Shown here: piece after piece, positions 9,501 to 17,140 of the stretch | Position numbering within the stretch: the first letter of the stretch is position 1 | Layout: every line of letters starts with the position of its first letter | NCBI GenBank assembly: GCA_037693485.1 | Contig: CM075351.1 | Span: forward strand, 128,164,001-128,228,000 | Reading direction: 5' to 3' | Length of the DNA stretch: 64,000 nt | Source of the DNA: Kitagawia praeruptora | Taxonomy: Eukaryota > Streptophyta > Magnoliopsida > Apiales > Apiaceae | Position numbers and translations under genes: made by a program | The notes under the pieces: model-generated | Told to the model about the DNA's origin: nothing | Databases searched by the model: none | The model's input: the letters and a program-made list of their open reading frames with translations, nothing else

Positions 9501-12036
9501 GGGCATGACAGTGGTGACTAATGAGAAGAACGAGCTCATTCCTACGCGAACAGTTACGGGTTGGAGGATTTGCATGGATTATCGGAAATTGAACAAGGCC
9601 ACTCGGAAAGATCATTTCCCACTTCCATTCATTGATCAGATGCTTGACAGATTGGCGGGACATCAGTACTATTGCTTGCTTGATGGGTATTCTGGGTACA
9701 ATCAGATTTGTATAGCACCCGGGGATCAGGAGAAGACTACATTCACTTGTCCATTTGGTACATTTGCATTCAGACGTGTTTCTTTCGGGTTGTGTGGTGC
9801 ACCAGCTACTTTTCAAAGGTGCATGATGGCCATCTTCTCTGACATGATTGGAATTAATGTGGAAGTATTCATGGACGACTTCTCAGTCTTTGGGGATTCT
9901 TTTGATGAGTGCTTGGAAAACTTGAGTTTGGTTCTAAAACGTTGTGTGGAGACGAATCTTGTTCTAAATTGGGAAAAGTGCCATTTCATGGTACAAGAAG
10001 GTGTCATTCTGGGACACAAGGTGTCGTGTAAAGGTTTGGAAGTTGACAAAGCAAAGGTGGAGACTATTGAGAACCTTCCTGCCCCTGTCTCAGTCAAGGG
10101 TATTCGCAGCTTCCTTGGTCATGCGGGATTCTACAGGCGCTTCATAAAGGATTTCTCAAAAATTTCTAAGCCGTTATGCAATCTTTTGGAGAAAGATGTG
10201 CCATTCAAGTTTGATGAGGCTTGTTCACATGCGTTCGAGATCTTGAAGAAGAAACTAATTTCTGCTCCAGTTATTACAGCTCCTGATTGGAGTCAACCAT
10301 TTGCTTTGATGTGTGATGCCAGCGATTATGCACTTGGGGCCGTTCTAGGCCAAAGGAAAGAAAAAGTGTTCCACGTTATTTACTATGCAAGTAAAACACT
10401 AACTGATGCTCAGTTGAACTACACGACCACTGAGAAGGAACTACTTGCTATTGTCTACGGGTTTGAAAAGTTTCGCTCTTATCTGCTGGGTACAAAGGTG
10501 ACAGTTTATACGGATCATGCTGCCATTCGCTATCTTCTTGCGAAGAAAGATTCTAAGCCAAGGTTGATTCGTTGGGTTCTTCTGTTACAAGAATTCGATG
10601 TGGAAATCAAGGATAGAAAGGGGACGGAGAATCAGGTAGCTGACCATCTCTCTAGATTGGAAGATCATGGCAAGTCACCTAAAGACAAAACGGTCATTAA
10701 TGAGTTCTTCCCTGATGAGCAATTATTCAAAGTGCAAGATGATGAACCATGGTTTGCAGACTTCGTGAATTATCTAGTAAGCAACATCATTCCACCTGAG
10801 CTCTCTCATGCTCAAAGGAAGAAATTTTTGCACGATGTCAAGCAATATATTTGGGATGAACCGTTTTTGTTCAAGCAAGGAGCTGATCAGATTATTAGGC
10901 GTTGTGTTCCTTACGGTGAGACCGAGGCTATTCTAAGTGATTTTCATGCTACAGCTTATGGAGGTCATTATGCGGGTGAGAAGACAGCCACACGTATTCT
11001 TCAAGCAGGGTTCTATTGGCCAACTCTATTCAAGGATGCTCATCAGTTTGTGTTGAGGTGCGATCGATGTCAGCGAGTTGGTAATATTTCTCGTAGGGAC
11101 GAGATGCCTCTGAATGTCATGATGGAGGTAGAGATCTTTGACGTGTGGGGAATCGACTTCATGGGACCGTTCATTCCATCATGTGGTAATCAATATATTC
11201 TTCTGGCCGTGGATTATGTGTCTAAGTGGGTGGAGGTAAAAGCACTTCCGACGAATGATGCTAAGGTGGTACTTAATTTTCTCCACAAGAACATATTTAC
11301 TCGATTTGGCACTCCACGAGTTATAATCAGTGATGAGGGTACGCATTTTTGCAATCGGAAGTTTACATCTCTGATGGCACGCTATAACATCAATCATCGA
11401 GTTGCTACAGCTTATCATCCTCAAACCAATGGGCAAGCCGAGGTCTCTAATCGCGAAATTAAACGGATTCTTGAGAAGGTAGTTAGTCCTTCTAGGAAGG
11501 ACTGGGCATTGAAGCTGGATGAAGCAGTGTGGGCTTATCGGACAGCCTATAAAACACCGTTGGGAATGTCTCCATTTCAACTAGTGTATGGGAAAGCTTG
11601 CCATCTTCCAGCTGAGTTAGAACACAAGGCATATTGGGCATTGAAGAAGCTGAATTTTGATCTTACAGCAGCAGGTGAGAGGCGTATGGTTCAGTTGAAT
11701 GAAATGGACGAGTTCCGTTTGCAAGCTTATGAGAACAACAAACTCTACAAAGAGAAAGTAAAAAGGTGGCATGATCGTCGGTTGGTTCTTAAGACGTTTG
11801 TACCCGGACAATTGGTTTTGTTGTATAACTCTCGGCTTCGGTTATTTCCTGGGAAGTTGAAGTCACGTTGGTCAGGCCCATTCACAGTCAAAGCAGTTTT
11901 TCAACATGGGGCAGTGGAGATTTTTGATAAGTTACCGGACCAATCGTTCAAGGTCAATGGTCAGCGGTTGAAACCATATTTTGGAGAGAAGTTGAATCGC
12001 GAAATTGAGACTGCGGTTCTAATTTGTGCAAATTAA
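6571..12036 (+). CDS. Gag-Pol polyprotein of the Athila-like element
   Basis: This single 1821-residue frame has no internal stop. In order: an Arg-rich N-terminus; the retrotransposon Gag region (~70-250); a knuckle CELCAGAHDTNMC (~300, CX2CX3HX4C); a Q/N/P-rich linker; an aspartic protease with CDLGASINLMP (~654); reverse transcriptase with FMDDFSVF (~1100) as the YxDD box; RNase H from FALMCDASDYALGAVL (~1245) to YTDHAAIRYLL (~1313); and integrase with an HHCC finger ending CDRCQRVG (~1497), the first Asp in WGIDFMGPF (~1527), and HPQTNGQAEVSNREI (~1616) holding the Glu. All catalytic boxes I looked for are present, so it may be functional. The upstream spacer has no long competing frame. 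Residues ~490-507 (RRRGAAPQYKIGDASP) come from the GC-rich module shared with the LTR. Confidence 0.95.
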   Translation: MRTRARARRDELARTEELARRRLDFGLEDNLEAKEVMANQEQAAKALSEFSQPKVEDIHTSIVRPAIGSNNFELRPNIIQMIQNTVQFGGSPAEDPNAHIRDFLEICDTFKFNGVTDDAIRLRLFPFSLKDKAKSWLHSMPSGSITTWADCAQKFLTKYFSMAKTAAYRNAISQFAQHSQESLGEAWERYKEILARCPHHGMPDWMIISNFYNGLGAQSRPMLDAASGGALWAKSYEDAYNLIEMMSANEFQNPTQRLPPAKVAGVLDLDAATAIAAQLKALTMKVDSLSNLGTNQVAMVCELCAGAHDTNMCAISAESAQFVGNFQRSQQPVPQFYHPNNRNHPNFSWSNNQGGAQQPHNQQFNARPSNQNYQPPPYAPRQPFNPPGFQPSQGTSLNQSEKSELEELRMMYKSQAVSLKTLENQIGQLANALLNRQPGTLPSDTEVNPGKKDQKEQVQAITLRSGRSLQGQNEEKATEEKNENSEQTIRRRGAAPQYKIGDASPCSLEKKTEFSVEVESGSDLLPNATPSTPIIHKSVNSQKEVEDKVFPPPPFPKRIQRQKLDKQFAKFLDVFKKLQINIPFAEALEQMPSYAKFMKGILSKKLKLEELETVALTEECSAILQQKLPPKLKDPGSFTIPCTIGDLSFSKCLCDLGASINLMPLSVFMQLGLPEPKPTTMTLQLADRSVTYPRGIVEDVLVKVDKLIFPADFVILDFEEDKKIPIILGRPFLATGRTLIDVQKGELTMRVHDQDVTFNVFNAMKLPTDDEECFKIDMVDKVVNTATQHLIKADVLERVLSNDLEVETEEDEEQLQYLNASPWKKFQSSFESLGLSELKKSHVRLKPSIEEAPTLELKPLPEHLRYAYLGDSSTLPVIISSQLSGIEEEKLLRILRESKSAIGWTIADIKGISPSYCMHKIPLVEGANPTVDNQRRLNPVMKEVVKKEILKWLDAGIIYPISDSSWVSPVQCVPKKGGMTVVTNEKNELIPTRTVTGWRICMDYRKLNKATRKDHFPLPFIDQMLDRLAGHQYYCLLDGYSGYNQICIAPGDQEKTTFTCPFGTFAFRRVSFGLCGAPATFQRCMMAIFSDMIGINVEVFMDDFSVFGDSFDECLENLSLVLKRCVETNLVLNWEKCHFMVQEGVILGHKVSCKGLEVDKAKVETIENLPAPVSVKGIRSFLGHAGFYRRFIKDFSKISKPLCNLLEKDVPFKFDEACSHAFEILKKKLISAPVITAPDWSQPFALMCDASDYALGAVLGQRKEKVFHVIYYASKTLTDAQLNYTTTEKELLAIVYGFEKFRSYLLGTKVTVYTDHAAIRYLLAKKDSKPRLIRWVLLLQEFDVEIKDRKGTENQVADHLSRLEDHGKSPKDKTVINEFFPDEQLFKVQDDEPWFADFVNYLVSNIIPPELSHAQRKKFLHDVKQYIWDEPFLFKQGADQIIRRCVPYGETEAILSDFHATAYGGHYAGEKTATRILQAGFYWPTLFKDAHQFVLRCDRCQRVGNISRRDEMPLNVMMEVEIFDVWGIDFMGPFIPSCGNQYILLAVDYVSKWVEVKALPTNDAKVVLNFLHKNIFTRFGTPRVIISDEGTHFCNRKFTSLMARYNINHRVATAYHPQTNGQAEVSNREIKRILEKVVSPSRKDWALKLDEAVWAYRTAYKTPLGMSPFQLVYGKACHLPAELEHKAYWALKKLNFDLTAAGERRMVQLNEMDEFRLQAYENNKLYKEKVKRWHDRRLVLKTFVPGQLVLLYNSRLRLFPGKLKSRWSGPFTVKAVFQHGAVEIFDKLPDQSFKVNGQRLKPYFGEKLNREIETAVLICAN
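8037..8088 (-). repeat. GC-rich dyad module inside the gag-pol frame
   Basis: Two GC blocks (CGGCGCCGCGGCGCC and GGCGACGCGTCGCCG) flank CCCACAATACAAAATC. Inverted, it matches the LTR module closely, and it is read in frame as RRRGAAPQYKIGDASP. The antisense translation of the LTR module contains RRCGAVPQYKHGDAAP. The position lies in the variable linker between Gag and protease. Confidence 0.85.
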
Positions 12037-12129
12037 GGAGATGGAGCTACGTCAAGCTAATGACGTAAAAAGAGCGCTTTGTGGGAGGCAACCCACTTGA
12101 TAGGTATTTGTTGTATTCAGACTCAGGAG

Positions 12130-12167
<38 letters not shown>

Positions 12168-12482
12168 CAAAAATTTTTCAACAGAGAACAGGGCGCCGCG
12201 TCGCCGTTCCTCAGTACAAACCTGGCGCCGCGTCGCCGAGGTCTCTGCCCAGGAAAAAAAAAAGGGGCCGGTTGAAAAAAAAAAAAGAGTATTGATGTTG
12301 TAATTGTTTGTATATATATTTATACCCATTCCCAACCCCATTTACCTTAACCCATCTATTATCCAAATCCCTAACCCTAAAATTCTCCTATCTATACACT
12401 TATACACCTCCACCTATACATACAAATTCCTTACAAATCTCAAACCCTATAAACACTCTAAATACATCCTCCATTCAATTTA
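12037..12482 (+). other. Spacer between gag-pol and the 3' gene, with poly(A) and GC module
   Basis: It holds a run of about 30 A residues (about 12137-12166), a GC-rich dyad pair at 12190-12240 in the same orientation as the gag copy, a shorter A-run near 12275, and a pyrimidine/ACC-rich leader before the next ATG. It may carry the promoter or splice acceptor for the downstream gene, but no signal is unambiguous. Confidence 0.6.
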
Positions 12483-13652
12483 ATGGCATCCAAGCGACAA
12501 AGAGTGGTAATTGGTGGCGGTGAGGGTGCTAGTGGAAGTGCGGGTGGTGGTAGAAATCCACCTTCTTCTTCTCCATCTTTTGGGGGTGGCAATGGTGGGC
12601 CTCAATTTATCTCGGATGAGGCTAGTGAGAGGTATATTGAATTGTTGGAGTGTCCTATTGCCCGTGAGAGGGGTCTTTTGCCTACTATGAATGATGGGAG
12701 GATGTTGGATAATATTCAAGAGAGAGGGTGGGAGCGCGTTTGCGAGATTCCGGAACCTGTTCCGATGTCTGTGGTTCGCGAGTTTTATGCGAATGCTAGT
12801 GTGGACAAGAATGGTATTAGCCGGGTTCGTGGAGTTCGGGTGGATTATCGGCCGAGGGCTATTCGTCGTGTTCTCGAGCTTCCGGGTATTGATAAGACTC
12901 GAGAGGATTGGTCGGGGAAGACTCGTGATGGTGTGGATCTTCAGATGATTATTCAGCAGTTATGTGTTCCTGGTACTGAATGGAAGTTGAGTAGGGGCAC
13001 TACTGAGCCCACTACGTTTGTATCGAAGGCCTTGAATCAATATGGGCGTACTTGGCACTCGTTCATCTGTGCCAACCTCATTCCTACTAGGCATTCGAGT
13101 GAGGTGACGGTTGAGCGGGATATTTTGTTGTATGCTATATGCAGTAGAGAGTTCGTGGATGTGGCTAGTTTGATCCATCAGGGTATTCTACGGTTTATGC
13201 AAGGGAGTTCTACTGCGGCGATGCCTTATGGTTCGGTCATTGCTAGGTTGGCTAGTTTTCATGGTGCTGTTTGGTCAGAGGCGGAGGCGGTGCAGCAGCC
13301 ACAGGCAGTGCTAGATCATCAGAGTATAGAGCGGCTGGCTGTGTGGGATGGTGGTTATGCCGATGATTGGGGCCTTGGGTATGTAGCGCTGCAGCAGCAG
13401 CCGGAGCAGCAGCACGAGGAGCCTAGAGATTTTATTGATCAGAGGCAGTATAGGCGTATGATGAGGCGTATTGACGCAGTGCACGATGTGCAGGTGGGTT
13501 TTGCAGCAGATTTTAGTCAGTTTGCACAGGCTTTGAGCACAGCTTTCCGTGCTAGTGGAGTGGACGTGACTTTTCCGCCGTTTGGAGCAGGAGCTGGCGC
13601 TGTCTATCCGCCACCGGATACTCCCGATGGGAGTGCTTCGGACGACGAGTAG
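12483..13652 (+). CDS. Athila 3' ORF (putative plant transposon protein domain)
   Basis: The frame is 389 residues and intact. After a Gly/Ser-rich N-terminus (to ~50) comes a conserved block with RGWERVCEIPEP (~80) and VRGVRVDYRPRAIRRVLELP (~117-136), then a Gln-rich section (~270-310) and an acidic, Pro-rich C-terminus. The block matches what I know of the putative plant transposon protein family found between pol and the 3' LTR of Athila-like elements. I see no signal peptide, membrane segment or glycosylation-rich ectodomain, so I do not call it an envelope protein. The function is unknown. It has its own ATG, separated from pol by 446 bp, and so needs splicing, an internal promoter or reinitiation. 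Confidence 0.8.
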   Translation: MASKRQRVVIGGGEGASGSAGGGRNPPSSSPSFGGGNGGPQFISDEASERYIELLECPIARERGLLPTMNDGRMLDNIQERGWERVCEIPEPVPMSVVREFYANASVDKNGISRVRGVRVDYRPRAIRRVLELPGIDKTREDWSGKTRDGVDLQMIIQQLCVPGTEWKLSRGTTEPTTFVSKALNQYGRTWHSFICANLIPTRHSSEVTVERDILLYAICSREFVDVASLIHQGILRFMQGSSTAAMPYGSVIARLASFHGAVWSEAEAVQQPQAVLDHQSIERLAVWDGGYADDWGLGYVALQQQPEQQHEEPRDFIDQRQYRRMMRRIDAVHDVQVGFAADFSQFAQALSTAFRASGVDVTFPPFGAGAGAVYPPPDTPDGSASDDE

Positions 13653-15094
13653 GTATGCCTTGCACTCTTTTGATTCTTACCTTCAATGTGGACATTGCAA
13701 TTTTTAAGTTTGGGGGTGGGGATTAAAGGTGCATTTGTATTAGTTGTATAATAGATGTGTTGCATATCATGTTAGGAGCATAATTGCATGTTAGTGTAGA
13801 GCATTTTTGTTCTGTTTTTATGTATGTCATATAGGACATTTTGTTTATTGTGATATTTATGTTCATATAGTTGCATTTGCATTGCATAGCATGCATTTTT
13901 CATGATCCCTTAGAACGAGCTAATTCTGATTGGTGGATAGATGTCTAATTGGGTGTGGTAATGATGAATAGAGGGTTGATTTATAGTTTCCATGGAATTG
14001 ACTTGCATGTTACGGAAACAGAATCTTTTCACTAGTCTCATTAGGTGCTTTTGGGCTAGGTTAGGGTCATGCCTGTTTGGATGTTTGAGACTTAATCACT
14101 TGATTATATTTAGAATTTTCGTTATTCCCTTGATGACGTAGGAGCAATAAAGTCTAAGTTTGGGGGACACCAAGGATTTCATGCTAGTTGTTAATATTTG
14201 TCAATAATGGCTAGGCGTCAAACGGCTAGTAGCCGGCTCATTTTTATATGAGTAGTCTAGGGTTGGAATTGAGAATTCTCGTTCCAGATTGCATACATGA
14301 AAAATGAAAAAAAAAAAGAAAAAAAAAGAGTCATGTAAATAATTTAAATGCAAAATTAACCAGAGTGAGCTCTTTAATACTCGAGTTATTAAGTCTGAGG
14401 GGACTTAGTCCTAGTGACCTAAGGCTTTTATAGTCTGGGATCCTGCTGACCTAACACTCGCTACATGGGTATTATTGTATAAGCCTTTTGGGGTCTCACT
14501 CATTGCACGGTTAAATAAGCATGCGTAGTGTATATAATATTTATAGTATTTAGTGTCGTAGTAATAAAGCATGAATTCTTGGTTAACTTGAATAAGGATG
14601 GTGGTGTTCCTAGGTTATGAAGTGTCTACAGTCTATTCTGTTTATAAACCTGTGATTGTCTTGGTGAAGGATAGGTATGATTTTTGACCTAGTGTTGAGA
14701 GCATTTCTGATGAGCATTGCACACACACACGTTTCTGTTCATGTATTGTTAGTATACGGGGGCTTAGTCGAGCTCTATTCGGATTTAGTTGCATTCTATG
14801 AGGCAGCTGGTTGCTAGTTGGTTTTGGTCAGTTTAAAGGGGATTGTTGCATTTTCATATAGTTGCATTCATGTAGTTAGTTGCATTGTTAGTTGCATTAT
14901 TAGATGGATTTTGTGGGTACATTCACTATAGGCCCTCACGAGACCTTACTCGTCCACTAGGGCTGCCTAGGGGTTTAAAGGGCTTGTTGCATATGCTAAA
15001 TGCAACCGTGATCACCTACGGAAGTGGTACTAGGTAGTTGTAAATATTTTGTTTGTTATGCTTGAGGACAAGCATCGGTTTAAGTTTGGGGGTG
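13653..15094 (+). other. Non-coding 3' region of the Athila element with three PPT-like tracts
   Basis: No protein-coding frame. AAGTTTGGGGG occurs at about 13707, 14157 and 15082; the last abuts the 3' LTR and is the functional polypurine tract (AAGTTTGGGGGTG then TGATAAG). Other features are a short A/G run near 14308-14330 and several GTTGCATTTGCATT-like segments. This long untranslated stretch is usual for Athila elements. Confidence 0.7.
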
Positions 15095-16495
15095 TGATAA
15101 GTGGGTATTTTATCTACTTAGAACGTTTCCATTTGGCTTAAAACGATGGTTTGTACTTGAGTTGTGGTATTTTTGATCTCTTTTAAGGGTATTGTGCAGG
15201 GAAATCAATCACAGGTGTTAGAGGAACGAAGCGTAGCAATCGAAGTGCAAAACGGAGTCAAATTCAAGAAAAGGAAAAATGATGTTGCTGGACAGTAGCT
15301 ACGGCGCCGCGTCGCCGTGTTTGTACTGGGGGACGGCGCCGCATCGCCGTAGGGAAGGTCCTGGCGCCGCGTCGCCGAGTTTGTGCTTGAGGACGGCGCC
15401 GCGTCGCCGTCTCGTCTGACCCGATTCCTGATTTGTTTTGGGGGATTTAAAAATAAAAAAAAACATTCTTCTATTTACTAGCACCTGGAGGCCCATATAA
15501 GGAAAGAAAAGAAAACCCTAGAGAGGAGGTGACAGCTTGTTTTTTGTACGTAGTTTTTTTTAGCACAACAAAGAAGGAAGAAGATAGTTCCCAATTTTAT
15601 TCTTGTATTCTTCCTAGTTGTGGATGCTTAACCTTGGTGTATTCTAAAAAACCTTTGATATTTATCTCAGTCTTTATTCGTTTCTTTCTATCATGTTTCC
15701 ATTGGAACCCATGATGATGATTAGTTCGATCATGAACTAATTCGTTGTCATGGGGGTTTAGTGGACTTAATCATGAATTCTATGTGTTGAATCTTCTCGA
15801 TGCCTATAGTGTGATTGATGTGATATCCTATCATGGTTGATTAAATTCGTTATAGGAGAGTAGCTAACTCCTGTAATTGTGTGTTAATTCTTGTTGAAGC
15901 GAAAGTGGAAATAAGAGTTTAGAACTTGCCATGTTAGCGTAGGTTTATGCGTGATAATATCATTCGTAATTAGTGTCATAACTCTAATCGTTTTATGACG
16001 ACTATGTGATCAATTGAATGCTTGCACCTCAACCATTATGTTTTATTCTTTATAGACATATGAAGACTTGGCATAATCGGAAGACTAAATGATTTCTATC
16101 TTTATTGTGGATATTGTTTAGGATGGTATTTGTGTAACGGAAGTTGGCTTATATCAGTTTTGTGTGTTCGATCAGGTGTTAATAAATCACATGAACAAGG
16201 CTAGGGATTTGGAGACCATAGATGGATTGTTTAAAGAAACTAAATTCCCATGTTTTATTTGCATAAGTAATTCAACATAAATCTCAGTTCAAGCAGTTGA
16301 TAATTAGTTATAAATCTTAGATAAATTTTAGTGATAATAACAATCCACCTATTTATTTGTTTAGCATCGGAAAACAATCATACATTGGTGAGTGAGTTAG
16401 CTAGACAATACAACGAGTCCCTGTAGGAACGAACCTTATTTGCTATCTGTATTACTTGAGATCACGTGCACTTGCGTGTTGAGTTGGTCATAACA
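15095..16495 (+). repeat. 3' LTR of the Athila-like element
   Basis: 1401 bp, matching the 5' LTR except for one base that I found (G at 15406 against T at 5341). It carries the same GC modules (15300-15413) and TATA-like site. It ends ATAACA at 16495 and is followed by the GTGGC duplication. Confidence 0.95.
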
Positions 16496-16500
16496 GTGGC
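16496..16500. other. Target-site duplication GTGGC (right)
   Basis: Matches 5025-5029. Confidence 0.95.
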
Positions 16501-17140
16501 CATGGCAGTGGGATGCTGTGCTAGTCACATACTTGAGATTGACCAGCAGTTGCTATAAAAATAGCACATAATAACACCCAAATAGCAGTCCTAATTCATG
16601 TGCTCCGATTAAAGTGCTAAATATGAGGCAAATGTTGGATGCCCTTGTTATGCTAAGATCTTGTTCTGAAGTTTTAAGACTTGCTCAATTTATCCCAGAA
16701 GAAAAATAAATAAAAAAAAAGAAAATTTGCAAGAACAGAACAGAATGGGGAACCTTAGTTGGTTTAGATTATATATTCTTACATAATTCCATCAGTAAAA
16801 ATTAGTGAAAGATTTTATATTAGAAGTTTAAGTGCTATGTCTGAAAGATTTTCATATACTGTATAAGATTGAGAGGGCACTCTAATCTTTAACAGTCTTT
16901 TGTAGAAGACGCTTCAGCTAAATTCTCATAAATATAAAATCACGCATAAATGGTGAAAGACGGGATAAACCTTCTCTTTCCAGTTCCAACAAGGGACACA
17001 ATATTCTCTTATATTACAAGATCACAAGCCTAGCAGCAGTAATCCCACAGTACAAATTATTGCAATTTAGCTTATAAAGTTAAGAAGAAAAATTGAAGAA
17101 CATGCAAGGTTTACAAGGAATTTCACACTAACTTGATTGA
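16501..17140. repeat. Continuation of SINE-like and galactosyltransferase-associated intron repeat
   Basis: From about 16535 to 16830 the sequence aligns with 32260-32540 (direct) and with 29960-30170 (inverted). Shared landmarks are ATTGACCAGYAG and TATGCTAAGATCTTGTTCT. The rest (16830-17140) is the 3' flank of the FAR1-related gene on the minus strand and has no frame. Confidence 0.5.

Larger units (their letters stand above)
5030..16495 (+). mobile_element. Athila-like Ty3/gypsy LTR retrotransposon, apparently complete
   Basis: The element is 11,466 bp. It has two 1401-bp LTRs starting TGATAAG and ending ATAACA, GTGGC target duplications, a primer-binding site next to the 5' LTR, a long open Gag-Pol, a second open frame between pol and the 3' LTR, and a polypurine tract next to the 3' LTR. 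The order gag-pro-RT-RNase H-INT, the CX2CX3HX4C knuckle in Gag, the tRNA-Asp-like primer site and the extra 3' gene point to the Athila branch. I saw one LTR mismatch (T at 5341, G at 15406), so insertion was very recent. It interrupts the SINE-like sequence and the galactosyltransferase-associated intron repeat. Confidence 0.95.

Noticed and set aside
12483..13652. Envelope gene of a plant retrovirus-like element
   Set aside because: No signal peptide, membrane segment or cleavage site is visible; the conserved core fits the putative plant transposon protein family.
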